Below, one piece after another: positions 36,786 through 46,437 of a stretch of DNA of 64,000 bases. The first letter of the stretch is position 1. Each line of letters begins with the position of its first letter. The notes beneath the pieces are model-generated. The model had not been told where the DNA came from, did not search any database, and saw only the letters and a list, made by a program, of their open reading frames with translations. The position numbers and the translations under genes were made by a program. This DNA is from Rhodothermaceae bacterium (lineage in GTDB: Bacteria; Bacteroidota; Rhodothermia; Rhodothermales; Bin80), in assembly GCA_009838195.1 (NCBI GenBank), contig VXSC01000031.1, forward strand, positions 30,483-94,482, in the 5' to 3' direction.

Positions 36786-37790
36786 ATGATCAACTGGGGA
36801 GTCATTGGTGCAAGCACGATTGCCAAAGAATGGATGATTAATGCGATAAACGCAAGCTCAAACAGCCAAGTAATTGCGATCCTCAGCCGATCTCAGCCGC
36901 GTGGGGAAAGCTTTCAGGATCAATTTGGGATTCAATACACCTACACTGAGCTTGACGCATTCCTTGCCAATCCAGACATTGATGTGGTCTATGTCGGCAC
37001 CACGAATGAATTACATAAGCCACAAACCCTTGCCGCTGCTGCTGCCCAGAAACATGTCCTTTGCGAAAAACCTCTTGCACTCTCACTCGCAGATGCAAAG
37101 CAAATGGTACACGCCTGTGCAAATGCTGGCCTCGTCATGGGGACAAACCACCATCTTCGTAATGCAGTCACGCACCGCACTCTCCGCAAACTAGTCCAGG
37201 ATGGTGTGATCGGAGATCCTCTGGCAGCTCGGGTATTCCATGCCGTCCTCCTACCCCCACATCTGCAAACATGGCGAATCAAGGATCCGTCAACCGGAGC
37301 CGGGGTCGTACTGGATATCACTGTCCATGATACGGATACCCTTCGATTCATCCTGAACGACGAAGTAGAATCCGTCATGGCTTGCACCTCTTCTCAGGGC
37401 CTCGGAGAGCACGGGATCGATGATACCGTGATGGGCGTGATGCATTTTGAGCGAGGCACACTTGTACAATTTCATGATTCATTTGTGATCGGACACGCTG
37501 GAACAGGGCTCGAAGTCCATGGCACCGATGCATCCTTGATTGCCAGGGATGTCATGACCCAGCAACCCATCGGGGACATCGCCCTCCGCAGAGGGAATCA
37601 AGTGGAAAAAGTCGAACTTCCTCCCCCTGTAAACCTGTATGAGCGGGCTATCGAATGTTTTAATCGTGCAGTTCGGGGAGCCGGCGAGCCAGCGGCTACC
37701 GCTGAAGATGGGCTTCGCTCGCTTGCAGTTGCGCTGGCAGTTCAACAATCGGCACAGACAGGTAAACAAGTTACACTAAGCTATGCCTGA
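36786..37790 (+). CDS. Gfo/Idh/MocA family NAD(P)-dependent oxidoreductase
   Basis: This 334-residue enzyme has the N-terminal Rossmann motif GVIGAS (5-10) and the EKP catalytic motif in VLCEKPLALS (E94-K95-P96). A C-terminal alpha/beta domain with LDITVHDTDTLRFIL follows. Members oxidise sugars, inositols or other polyols with NAD(P). It is the first gene of a compact rightward operon, and its end overlaps the CoA-transferase gene by eight bases. The substrate is inferred to be the polyol or sugar handled by the downstream genes, but this is not shown. Confidence 0.85.
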   Translation: MINWGVIGASTIAKEWMINAINASSNSQVIAILSRSQPRGESFQDQFGIQYTYTELDAFLANPDIDVVYVGTTNELHKPQTLAAAAAQKHVLCEKPLALSLADAKQMVHACANAGLVMGTNHHLRNAVTHRTLRKLVQDGVIGDPLAARVFHAVLLPPHLQTWRIKDPSTGAGVVLDITVHDTDTLRFILNDEVESVMACTSSQGLGEHGIDDTVMGVMHFERGTLVQFHDSFVIGHAGTGLEVHGTDASLIARDVMTQQPIGDIALRRGNQVEKVELPPPVNLYERAIECFNRAVRGAGEPAATAEDGLRSLAVALAVQQSAQTGKQVTLSYA

Positions 37791-39366
37791 GTTTTGTTCA
37801 TTGGCCGCTGCTGCCGAGCAAATTCATGATGATGCGGTCCTGACAGTCAGCGCATCAAGCGGCCTGGGATGCCCGGATGCAACGCTGGCCGCGATTGGTC
37901 AACGCTTTGCTAATTCAGGGCATCCAAAAAGACTCACAACACTACATCCTATCGCTGCCGGGGATATGTATGGCATTGCCGGGGTTGATCACCTCTCCTA
38001 TGATGGGCTCCTCAAACGTGTCATTGCCGGCTCTCTACCAAGCGGTCCATCATCCATGCCCTCACCCAGAATCTGGCAGATGATCGGTGAGAATCGCGTG
38101 GAAGCCTATAACCTGCCCAGTGGAGTCTTGTATCACATGCACCGTGAAGCTGCAGCGCACAGACCTGGGGTCCTGACGAAGGTTGGCATGGATACTTTTG
38201 TGGATCCTCGCCTTCTGGGTGGATGCATGAATGACTGTAGTCCCCCAGAGGTTGTGAAGAGGGTTACATTTGAAGGGGATGAATGGCTGTTCTATCCCTC
38301 AATTCCCGTTGACGTTGCACTGATCCGTGGAACCACCGCAGATGAGCATGGCAACATCACTACTGAACACGAGGGAAGCAGCTTAGGTATTTATGATCAG
38401 GCCCTGGCCGCCCATAATAATGGCGGAATTGTCATCGTGCAGGTCAAACGTGTCGTAAAGTCGGGCAAACTCAAACCTCAGGATGTCCGGGTACCTGGAG
38501 TCGTAGTTGATTATGTGGTCACTGTGCCTGATCAAATGCAGACCACGAATACGGAATATGATCCGACCATCAGTGGCGAACTCTCCCCCGATGGGAAGAT
38601 TTATGACCTTATGCCTTGGGGACCCTACAAACCTATGGCTCGCCGTGCAGCCATGGAGTTATGCCAACAAGATGCGGTTAATCTGGGGTTTGGGGTATCT
38701 GCACAAGTTCCTCGTATTCTTTTAGAGGAAGGACTGTCTGATGCGGTGACCTGGGTAATTGAACAAGGAGCTGTCGGAGGGATGCCACTTCTGGATTTTC
38801 AGTTTGGCTGTGCATCCGGTGCTCAGGCGATTCTTGGATCGCCCGATCAGTTTACATATTTCCACGGTGGAGGATTTGATCGCAGTCTTTTGTCCTTTAT
38901 GCAAATTGATCGGCATGGATGTGTCAATGTCTCACGTCTGGCTGCCCGCCCGCATGTCACTGCCGGTGTAGGGGGATTCATTGATATCACTGCCAATGCG
39001 CATCATATCGTATTTATTGGGACTTATACAACTGGCGGACTTCGACTTGCAATTGAAGAAGGTCAGGTAAAGATTCTCCAAGAAGGAAAAGTGCAAAAAC
39101 TCGTACCCGAAGTGGAACACGTTTCTTTCAGTGGGAATCGTGCCCTTCGTTTAGGGCAGAAGATCACCTATATTACGGAGCGGTGCGTACTGCAGCTATT
39201 GCCCGAGGGGTTAACTGTTATTGAAATTGCGCCCGGTATTAACCTGAAACGTGATGTGCTTGGACAAACCAGTTTAGAGCTTCAAGTGAGTCCGTCCTTG
39301 CAAATCATGGATGGCAGACTCTTCGACCCTAAATCAATGAATCTTCAACTACCCTCCAAAATATGA
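37783..39366 (+). CDS. Acyl-CoA:acid CoA-transferase (family I, fused subunits)
   Basis: The 527-residue protein combines alpha and beta halves of a family I CoA-transferase, similar to YdiF/propionate CoA-transferase. The predicted catalytic glutamate is E327 in WVIEQGAVGG, within the beta half. Glycine-rich segments follow (GGFDRSLLSF, HVTAGVGGFIDI). It would move CoA from an acyl-CoA donor to a carboxylic acid. The gene overlaps both neighbours, and the next gene is an enoyl-CoA hydratase. This fits activation of an acid made by the alcohol and aldehyde dehydrogenases downstream. Confidence 0.85.
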   Translation: MPEFCSLAAAAEQIHDDAVLTVSASSGLGCPDATLAAIGQRFANSGHPKRLTTLHPIAAGDMYGIAGVDHLSYDGLLKRVIAGSLPSGPSSMPSPRIWQMIGENRVEAYNLPSGVLYHMHREAAAHRPGVLTKVGMDTFVDPRLLGGCMNDCSPPEVVKRVTFEGDEWLFYPSIPVDVALIRGTTADEHGNITTEHEGSSLGIYDQALAAHNNGGIVIVQVKRVVKSGKLKPQDVRVPGVVVDYVVTVPDQMQTTNTEYDPTISGELSPDGKIYDLMPWGPYKPMARRAAMELCQQDAVNLGFGVSAQVPRILLEEGLSDAVTWVIEQGAVGGMPLLDFQFGCASGAQAILGSPDQFTYFHGGGFDRSLLSFMQIDRHGCVNVSRLAARPHVTAGVGGFIDITANAHHIVFIGTYTTGGLRLAIEEGQVKILQEGKVQKLVPEVEHVSFSGNRALRLGQKITYITERCVLQLLPEGLTVIEIAPGINLKRDVLGQTSLELQVSPSLQIMDGRLFDPKSMNLQLPSKI

Positions 39367-40121
39367 GTCACGTTGAACTTGAAATTACAGGGCACCTGGC
39401 AACATTGACTCTCAATCGCCCGGAAAAACGCAATGCGGTTGATCCTTTGATGCTGGACTCACTTGACGCTCATCTTGCAACCCTCGAGTCAAACAGCAAC
39501 CTTCGTGCAGTCATTCTTACAGGTACAGGAGAAAAAGCTTTCTGTGCCGGGGCGGATATCAAAGCATGGGCAGCGTTAGATGCACTTGGAATGTGGAAGC
39601 AATGGATTCCGAGGGGGCAGCGTATTCTGCAGCGATTGGCAAACCTGCGACCGCCAGTGATTGCCCTCCTCAATGGTTACGCATTTGGTGGCGGGCTTGA
39701 ACTCGCGCTGGCATGTGACATCCGTGTTGCTGCAAGCCATGCATCCTTTGCAATGCCAGAAGTAAAAATTGCGACAGTCCCTGGATGGGGTGGCACCGCA
39801 CGGTTATCCAAAATCATCGGCATTGCCCGAGCCAAAGCAATGGTCTTGACAGGTAGCCCCATTGACGCACAAACAGCGTTAGCCTGGGGGCTGGTGACCG
39901 AGGTATGTCCATTGGATAAGCTCCCCTCTGTGGGAGGCGAACTGGCCGGGGTGGTTGCCAAGAATGCTCCTGTCGCCGTACAAATTGCAAAACAGATGCT
40001 GGATGGAGATTGTGCTCCTCTCGAATCTATCGCTGGCTCACTCAGTGCATACACAAATGATGGACAGGAAGGTGTGAATAGCTTCCTAGAGCGAAGAGAG
40101 CCAAAATATAAAGGGGATTGA
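39363..40121 (+). CDS. Enoyl-CoA hydratase/isomerase family protein
   Basis: This crotonase-fold protein of 252 residues has both oxyanion-hole segments, CAGADIKAW (61-69) and GYAFGGGLELALACD (105-119). Both classical hydratase glutamates appear present: E113 in GGGLEL and E133 in AMPEVK, 20 residues apart as in rat crotonase. It is therefore likely to hydrate an enoyl-CoA to a 3-hydroxyacyl-CoA. The substrate chain is unknown. It overlaps the CoA-transferase (4 bases) and the GMC gene (TGATG), consistent with one mRNA. Confidence 0.9.
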   Translation: MSHVELEITGHLATLTLNRPEKRNAVDPLMLDSLDAHLATLESNSNLRAVILTGTGEKAFCAGADIKAWAALDALGMWKQWIPRGQRILQRLANLRPPVIALLNGYAFGGGLELALACDIRVAASHASFAMPEVKIATVPGWGGTARLSKIIGIARAKAMVLTGSPIDAQTALAWGLVTEVCPLDKLPSVGGELAGVVAKNAPVAVQIAKQMLDGDCAPLESIAGSLSAYTNDGQEGVNSFLERREPKYKGD

Positions 40122-41713
40122 TGAAGACCTCGACCGAGTCATTTGATTATGTAGTCGTGGGTGCGGGAGCAGCTGGTTGTGTTGTCGCTCACCGTCTTGC
40201 CGAGGATCCGAACGTTCGGGTATTACTGCTTGAAGCAGGCCCTCCAGACAGGTCTCCCCTGATTCATATGCCCGCGGGCTTTGCCAAATTGACGGGGAAA
40301 AACGTGAATTGGTGCTTTAAAACCGTCCCTCAAAAGCACCTGAATCACCGTGAGATGCACTATCCACAGGGACGGACGCTCGGTGGAAGTACATCCATTA
40401 ACGCGATGATCTATATTCGAGGACACCGTCTGGATTATGAGGAATGGCGTGATCTGGGCTGCCAGGGATGGGCATATGATGATGTCCTTCCCTATTTCAA
40501 AAGATCAGAAAACAATGAGCGGTTTGTTGACGAATTTCATGGGCGTGGCGGCCCACTCAACGTGGCGGATCAGGTACAGTCGAACCCATTATCCCGCGCA
40601 TTTGTCCGATCAGCACAGGAAGTGGGAATCCGTTATAACCCCGACTTGAACGGTGCCCGCCAGTCGGGGGTAAGCTATTACCAGGTGACACAGCGCAATG
40701 TACGTAGAGAAAGTGCAGCTACCGCATTCCTGCGCCCCAAAAAACCCAATCTTACAATCCTGACCGGTGCCGTGGCAACACGCGTTCTTCTCGAGAACGG
40801 GCGAGCAATCGGGATTGAGTACGCCAAAAACATGGCCAGAGTCCAAGTCCATGCCGAACGAGAGGTCATTCTGAGTGGAGGGGCGGTAAACTCCCCGAAG
40901 CTTCTATTACTTTCTGGAATTGGGCCGGCAGATGAGTTGAAACCACTTGGAATTCAAGTCGAGCATGATCTACCAGGAGTGGGCAAAAATTTCCAGGACC
41001 ATATGGACGTGTATCTGGCAGCTGAATCCAGCAAGCCTGTCAGCTACAACGGACATGACCGATGGAATCGTGCAATTTTACACGGCATCCAGTATCTGTT
41101 ATACAAAACAGGACCGGTCACGGCATCCGTATGCGAGGCCGGATGCTTCCTGAAAAGCTCCCCCGAGGTTCGCTCTCCAGACATCCAAATCCATTGCCTG
41201 CCCGCATATGTGGTCGATCATGGCCGTATGTCCATTAAAGGCCATGGCCTTACGATAAATACCTGTAATCTGCGTCCACGTAGTATTGGATCTCTCAAGC
41301 TACGTAGTAACGATCCCTTGGAAGACCCTGCTATTGATCCAAATTTTCTAGATGACCCCTATGACCTCAAAGTATCCATGGAAGGGTTCAAATGGGGACG
41401 ACGCATCTTATCTGCTCCCTCTTTTCAACAGTATATCTCCCGGGAGATACTACCAGGCCAAGAAGCGCAAAGTGATGAAGACATCAAAGCCTACATCCGA
41501 AAGTGGTCAAAAAATGATTACCACCCTGTAGGTTCCTGTAAAATGGGAACGGATGACCAAGCTGTTGTAGATTTGCAACTCTCTGTTCACGGTCTCGAAT
41601 CCCTGCGCGTGATTGATGCATCCATCATGCCTCGCCTAATTAGCGGCAATACACAAGCTACCTCAATCATGATCGGTGAAAAAGGAGCAGCGATGATCAA
41701 AGGAGAAGCCTAA
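40121..41713 (+). CDS. GMC-family choline/alcohol dehydrogenase
   Basis: This 530-residue flavoprotein has the FAD motif VVVGAGAAGCVV (12-23), GGSTSINAMIYIRG and GKNFQDHMD. The catalytic histidine region is YHPVGSCKMGTDD, and the C-terminal SGNTQATSIMIGEK completes the GMC signature. It resembles choline dehydrogenase and PEG or alcohol dehydrogenases, and oxidises an alcohol to an aldehyde using FAD. The start is ATG 40121, with TTG 40118 as an alternative. The next gene is an aldehyde dehydrogenase with start overlapping the stop, so the aldehyde is probably passed on. Confidence 0.88.
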   Translation: MKTSTESFDYVVVGAGAAGCVVAHRLAEDPNVRVLLLEAGPPDRSPLIHMPAGFAKLTGKNVNWCFKTVPQKHLNHREMHYPQGRTLGGSTSINAMIYIRGHRLDYEEWRDLGCQGWAYDDVLPYFKRSENNERFVDEFHGRGGPLNVADQVQSNPLSRAFVRSAQEVGIRYNPDLNGARQSGVSYYQVTQRNVRRESAATAFLRPKKPNLTILTGAVATRVLLENGRAIGIEYAKNMARVQVHAEREVILSGGAVNSPKLLLLSGIGPADELKPLGIQVEHDLPGVGKNFQDHMDVYLAAESSKPVSYNGHDRWNRAILHGIQYLLYKTGPVTASVCEAGCFLKSSPEVRSPDIQIHCLPAYVVDHGRMSIKGHGLTINTCNLRPRSIGSLKLRSNDPLEDPAIDPNFLDDPYDLKVSMEGFKWGRRILSAPSFQQYISREILPGQEAQSDEDIKAYIRKWSKNDYHPVGSCKMGTDDQAVVDLQLSVHGLESLRVIDASIMPRLISGNTQATSIMIGEKGAAMIKGEA

Positions 41714-43167
41714 TGGGAAAACATTGGATTGACGGAAAATTCGTCCGTAGTGAGCAAGGAGACCTCTTTACCACGGTTAGCCCTGCGCATGATACGACGG
41801 TTGGTGACTATGCGCTTGGAACGGAGCAGGATGTGCAAGCGGCCGTGCAGTCTGCACGTGCAGCGTTTGATTCTGGTCCATGGCCACGCATGTCTGGTCA
41901 GGAGCGTGCACAGGTTCTGAATGCAACTGCAGATCTGATCCATTCCCACTGTGACGAGCTGGCTAAACTGGAAACCCTTGAGAGTGGAAAGCCCATTACA
42001 CAGGCAAAGGGGGAAATGGAAACTGCCGTGGATCTATGGCGCTATGCAGCGACACTTGCTCGCCATACCATAGGGGAAGCGTACAATAACCTTGGTGAAA
42101 ATAAGCTCGGACTGGTGTTACGTGAGCCTGCCGGAGTCGCAGGGATGATCACACCGTGGAATTTCCCGTTCCTGATCATCAGTCAGAAATTGCCGTTTGC
42201 ACTCGCAGTTGGCTGTACGGCGGTCATCAAACCCAGTGAGTTGACTCCAGGCACAACCCTAAAACTGGCTTCTCTGGCTCACGAAGCCGGTGTTCCCTCA
42301 GGGGTAATCAATATTGTAACCGGGTTTGGGGATCCGGTTGGTACAAGCCTTGCAGAACACAAAGACATCGATGTGATTTCGTTCACTGGATCAACCGCAG
42401 TTGGACGTAAAGTCGCTGCCGCCGCCGGGAAAAACTTAAAACGCTGCTCCCTAGAGCTAGGTGGAAAAAACCCTCATATCATCTTTGCCGATGCAGATTT
42501 AGATGCAGCACTCGACCCCGTTGTGTTTGGGGTATACTTTAACATGGGAGAATGCTGTAACAGCGGTAGCCGCCTCCTTCTGCAGGAAAGCATTGCAGAA
42601 GAGTTTACCGAACGTATCCTTGAGCTGGCACGCACTGTACCTGTTGGGGATCCGCTTGCCGAAGACATTAAAGTCGGAGCTATCATCAATGAGCCGCAAC
42701 TTCAAAAAATTCACCAATATGTTCAGAGTGGCACCGATCTTGGTGCGCGGCTTAGAATCGGTGGAAACAGGATGCCAACTCTAAATGGACGGTTTTTTGA
42801 GCCTACCATATTTGATGGTGTGACACCTGAGATGCCGATTGCACAGGAAGAGATTTTCGGCCCCGTGCTATCCATCTTGACATTCAAGACAACAGAAGAG
42901 GCAATACAGATTGCCAATGACACCATCTACGGACTGAGCGCCGGTCTCTGGACTTCGAATGTAGATACCGCCTTTGAAGTCAGTCGCAAAGTTCGTGCGG
43001 GAACGATTTGGATCAATTGTTTCATGGAGGGGCATGCTGAACTGCCCTTTGGTGGCTATCGAGATAGTGGACTTGGACGTGAACTAGGACGCTTCTCTAC
43101 AGATGAGTTCACCGAACTCAAAACCGTTCAGCTTCATATTGGCGAGCACCAGAGCTCGTGGCTGTAA
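41713..43167 (+). CDS. NAD(P)-dependent aldehyde dehydrogenase
   Basis: The 484-residue enzyme has ALDH landmarks: TPWNFPFLII (about 147-156), IKPSELTPG (172-180) and FTGSTAVG (224-231). LELGGKNP carries general base E248, and GECCNSGSR contains the nucleophile C282. It oxidises an aldehyde to a carboxylate, and the nearest characterised relatives are betaine-aldehyde and broad-substrate ALDHs. It follows the GMC dehydrogenase directly and precedes a carbohydrate ABC transporter gene by 13 bases. The pair converts alcohol to acid before CoA activation. Confidence 0.92.
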   Translation: MGKHWIDGKFVRSEQGDLFTTVSPAHDTTVGDYALGTEQDVQAAVQSARAAFDSGPWPRMSGQERAQVLNATADLIHSHCDELAKLETLESGKPITQAKGEMETAVDLWRYAATLARHTIGEAYNNLGENKLGLVLREPAGVAGMITPWNFPFLIISQKLPFALAVGCTAVIKPSELTPGTTLKLASLAHEAGVPSGVINIVTGFGDPVGTSLAEHKDIDVISFTGSTAVGRKVAAAAGKNLKRCSLELGGKNPHIIFADADLDAALDPVVFGVYFNMGECCNSGSRLLLQESIAEEFTERILELARTVPVGDPLAEDIKVGAIINEPQLQKIHQYVQSGTDLGARLRIGGNRMPTLNGRFFEPTIFDGVTPEMPIAQEEIFGPVLSILTFKTTEEAIQIANDTIYGLSAGLWTSNVDTAFEVSRKVRAGTIWINCFMEGHAELPFGGYRDSGLGRELGRFSTDEFTELKTVQLHIGEHQSSWL

Positions 43168-43180
43168 TACTGTATATACT

Positions 43181-44440
43181 ATGCGTATCCATTATCTATT
43201 TCTTTCAATCCTGCTTCTGGCTGCATGTCAGAGCAGTAATGAGACTAGTTCGGAAAAACAGGTTGAAGTCTTTACTTGGTGGACTTCAGGAAGCGAAGCG
43301 TCTGCACTGGAAACGGTCCTTGAAGCCTATCGAAATCAGTACCCCGATGTTGAGGTGATCAATGCTTCCATCGCCGGTGGCGGTGGTTCTGCTGCCCGCC
43401 CTGTGCTTCAAACCCGACTTGTCGGAGGAAACCCACCCGATACATGGCAAACCCATCACGGAGCGGAACTCATGGGACAATATGTGACTCCCGGGTTCGC
43501 TGCATCAGTAAAGGACCTGTACGATGCCGAAGGATGGTATGAATTGTTCTCGCCATCCCTTATTGATATGATCAGTAAAGATGGCGAGCCCTATCTGGTG
43601 GTCCTGAACCTTCATCGCAGTAACACCCTCTGGTACAATAAGCCTGTAATTGAAGAGTACGACATCTCCGTTGGGGAAGCATTGAGCATTGAAGAATTGT
43701 TTGAAATTGCCGAAGATCTCCAGAATACGGAAGTCGCTCCTCTATGCATGGGTGACACGGGGATCTGGGCTAACGGCATTATGTTTGAAAATACGCTCGT
43801 CGGCACGATCGGGCCTGAGCGCTATCAGGGCCTGTGGAACGGGGAGACCGATTTTAGAGACCCCGATGTGATGGAAGCCGTTCACATTTATGGTCGACTA
43901 CTCAATTATCTGAATGACGACCATGCGGCACTCTCATGGGATCAGGCAGCTGATAAAATGGCAGACGGCGACTGTGCCTTCTATTCGATGGGAGACTGGG
44001 TCTATGGGGAATTAGTCCGTGATGGCCTGAGGGAAAACATTGACTTTGGCTGGGTTGCCCATCCTGGGACAGAAGGGGTTCATATACTAGTGACTGATGG
44101 ATTCACCTTCGCCGAAAATGCACCTCACCCGGAAGAAACCCTCAATATGCTCCGAATCATGGGAGATCGTGTTGTTCAAGAGGATTTCAATCTCATCAAG
44201 GGATCTATTTGTGCACGCAACGACTGCGATCGTTCCCGCTTCGGTCCGTACCTGCAGTGGACGATGGATGAATACGCCAAGAGCGTTTCTGTGCCAACGG
44301 TCATCCACGGTTCAGCTGCACCGGCAGATTTTCAGCAGTCACTCAACGACGCATTAACGGACTTTGTTGTACGGCGCGATGTGGTGGCTTTCACTGAAAT
44401 GCTAGCGCGCGAAGCAAAAGCATCCGGGTTTGGCATGTAA
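43181..44440 (+). CDS. Carbohydrate ABC transporter substrate-binding lipoprotein
   Basis: The ATG at 43181 gives a lipoprotein signal with LLLAAC (C16), while the longer open frame starts inside the aldehyde dehydrogenase. The protein of about 419 residues has the family 1 solute-binding pattern: VEVFTWWTSGSEASALETVLEAYRNQ, then WQTHHGAEL, and a ligand-binding region with several tryptophans. It binds a sugar or polyol for the two permeases that follow. It is set 13 bases after the ALDH stop. The ligand is not known. Confidence 0.9.
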   Translation: MRIHYLFLSILLLAACQSSNETSSEKQVEVFTWWTSGSEASALETVLEAYRNQYPDVEVINASIAGGGGSAARPVLQTRLVGGNPPDTWQTHHGAELMGQYVTPGFAASVKDLYDAEGWYELFSPSLIDMISKDGEPYLVVLNLHRSNTLWYNKPVIEEYDISVGEALSIEELFEIAEDLQNTEVAPLCMGDTGIWANGIMFENTLVGTIGPERYQGLWNGETDFRDPDVMEAVHIYGRLLNYLNDDHAALSWDQAADKMADGDCAFYSMGDWVYGELVRDGLRENIDFGWVAHPGTEGVHILVTDGFTFAENAPHPEETLNMLRIMGDRVVQEDFNLIKGSICARNDCDRSRFGPYLQWTMDEYAKSVSVPTVIHGSAAPADFQQSLNDALTDFVVRRDVVAFTEMLAREAKASGFGM

Positions 44441-44443
44441 CGC

Positions 44444-45436
44444 ATGATCCATACTTGCTGGCTGTCCCGACATAAAGGAATTCTCATCCTGCTGCCATCG
44501 CTTCTATTGACAGCCATCTTTATCTATGGGTTTATCGGGACAAGCTTCTTTTTTTCGCTCACAAACTGGCGTACTCTTGCTGTAGACTTATCTCTGCGTG
44601 ACCCGCTTTGGCAAACGTATGCAGATATGCTGGCGATGCCACGCTTCCAGGCGGATCTAAGGAATACGCTCGTATTCACGGTGCTTTTTATTGGGCTGGC
44701 AATCAGCATTGGCCTTGGGCTTGCAATCCTGTTGGACCGCCAAATTGCCGGCAAGGGGTTCTTTCGCAATACGTTTCTCTTCCCCTACGCCCTGTCTTTT
44801 ATCGTAACCGGGGTTGTATGGCGATGGATTTTCAACCCTGAGACCGGGATCAACCTGTTCTTCAACTTTCTCGGAATTAACCGTGCCCTGGAAGCTGCCG
44901 GCATGGATCCTTTAGCTCCTGGCTGGACAACTGACCCTACGGTGGTTTTTTCGGTCAATCAACTCCTGTCACAAATTTGGCCGGGCGGTATGACTTTCCA
45001 GATTGAATGGGGAATTCCGGTAGCGCTCATCCCGGTAGCCATTGCTGCCACCTGGCAGTTATCTGGATTTGTCATGGCCATGTATCTCGGAGGACTTGGG
45101 AGCATCAGCCCACAAGTCAGAGATGCGGCTCGCATTGATGGTGCGGGAGAGTTGAGGCTCTACCGATCTGTGATCATTCCCATGCTGAACCCTATCACGA
45201 TCTCCACAGTGATTATTCTGCTGCATGTTTCACTGAAGATTTTTGACTTGGTTTTTGCCATGTCTGGGGTTGGGCCTGGCTTTGCCACCGACGTTCCGGC
45301 AATTTTCGTATTCGAGATGATGTTCAAAGCGGCCCGTTACAATCTTGGGGCTGCGGCTTCGATCGTGATGTTGGTTGCATCTTCTCTGATCATTGTCCCT
45401 TACCTCGTCCACACATTCAAAAACCGTGAATCATGA
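44444..45436 (+). CDS. Carbohydrate ABC transporter permease (MalF-like)
   Basis: The 330-residue permease has six or more hydrophobic segments. The EAA-loop motif, which contacts the ATPase, appears as DAARIDGAGELRLYRSVIIP (about 225-245). It starts 3 bases after the binding-protein stop, and its own stop overlaps the MalG-like permease start. It is one half of an inner-membrane channel. No ATP-binding subunit (MalK/UgpC-like) is encoded in the neighbourhood, so a shared ATPase from elsewhere is expected. Confidence 0.9.
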   Translation: MIHTCWLSRHKGILILLPSLLLTAIFIYGFIGTSFFFSLTNWRTLAVDLSLRDPLWQTYADMLAMPRFQADLRNTLVFTVLFIGLAISIGLGLAILLDRQIAGKGFFRNTFLFPYALSFIVTGVVWRWIFNPETGINLFFNFLGINRALEAAGMDPLAPGWTTDPTVVFSVNQLLSQIWPGGMTFQIEWGIPVALIPVAIAATWQLSGFVMAMYLGGLGSISPQVRDAARIDGAGELRLYRSVIIPMLNPITISTVIILLHVSLKIFDLVFAMSGVGPGFATDVPAIFVFEMMFKAARYNLGAAASIVMLVASSLIIVPYLVHTFKNRES

Positions 45437-46248
45437 GTTTCAAACGTGGACTTCTATGGTTTGGGTTGGGGCTTGCCGTGATTCTGTACCTGTTACCGAT
45501 TTACGTGATGCTCGTCAACAGTTTCAGGGATGCATCCAGCGTCAGTCTGGCAACGATGTGGCAGCTTCCCAGTCAGATCTCCGTAGAGGGATTTGCAGAG
45601 GCATGGAATATGCTTTCTCCCAACCTGAAGAATAGCCTCTTCATGGTGATTCCCGCGGCCCTCTTATCGTCGATCATTGGGGCGCTGAATGGCTATATTT
45701 TCTCGAAGTGGCGCTTTCGTGGATCCGAGATTCTTTTCGCCCTCTTGCTTTTTGGCTTCTTTATCCCCTATCAGGCCATCCTGCTCCCCTTGGTACGTTT
45801 TCTTCAATGGATTGACCTGTATGGCACGCTCCCTGGATTAGTCCTCACTCATGTCGTTTATGGGGTTTCTGTAACGACACTCATTTTCAGGAATTTTTAT
45901 ATCAATATTCCTGGCTCGATCGTGGAAGCAGCAACCGTTGATGGTGCGGGTATCATTGAAGCCTTCTGGCGCGTCATTCTCCCCCTGTCTTTACCCGCGT
46001 TTGCGGTTGCGTTAATCTTTCAGTTCACCAATATTTGGAACGACTTCCTTTTCGGAATCACGGTGGTTCCAAACCCTCAATCCCAACCGGTAACAATTGC
46101 ACTGAACAATCTATCTGGATCTTTTTCTGTGGATTGGAATGTTGTTATGGCGGGCGCAATCGTAGCCGCGTTGCCTACGGCCCTTGTTTATATCGGACTG
46201 GGTAAGCTCTTTGTGCGGGGGTTGGTTTCTGGAGCGGTGAAGGCATAA
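45433..46248 (+). CDS. Carbohydrate ABC transporter permease (MalG-like)
   Basis: The 271-residue partner permease has six hydrophobic segments and an EAA loop reading EAATVDGAGIIEAFWRVILPLS. It forms the translocation channel together with the MalF-like subunit. It overlaps that gene by four bases (ATGA). It is the last gene of the compact rightward operon that starts at 36786. After it, 189 bases without a gene precede the CoiA-like gene. Confidence 0.9.
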   Translation: MSFKRGLLWFGLGLAVILYLLPIYVMLVNSFRDASSVSLATMWQLPSQISVEGFAEAWNMLSPNLKNSLFMVIPAALLSSIIGALNGYIFSKWRFRGSEILFALLLFGFFIPYQAILLPLVRFLQWIDLYGTLPGLVLTHVVYGVSVTTLIFRNFYINIPGSIVEAATVDGAGIIEAFWRVILPLSLPAFAVALIFQFTNIWNDFLFGITVVPNPQSQPVTIALNNLSGSFSVDWNVVMAGAIVAALPTALVYIGLGKLFVRGLVSGAVKA

Positions 46249-46437
46249 TTTATTTGGGAGATGTGGGGAAAAACTGTACTCACATGTAAGTGAACGTCAA
46301 TCTACATCAAACACAGAGAGCAAAGAAGGGTAAGCTCTACACTCAACTGGAGGACCCCCTGATAACGAACTAAGACAATATCGAATGTACTTCAAGGACA
46401 AGGGTGTCTATTGGAACTGCGATAACCCGCTGAAACC

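Noticed and set aside
39363..40121. Apparent loss of a catalytic glutamate in the enoyl-CoA hydratase near AASHASFAMPE
   Set aside because: Checking the crotonase alignment shows the two glutamates lie 20 residues apart: E113 in GGGLEL and E133 in AMPEVK. Both are present, so no loss.
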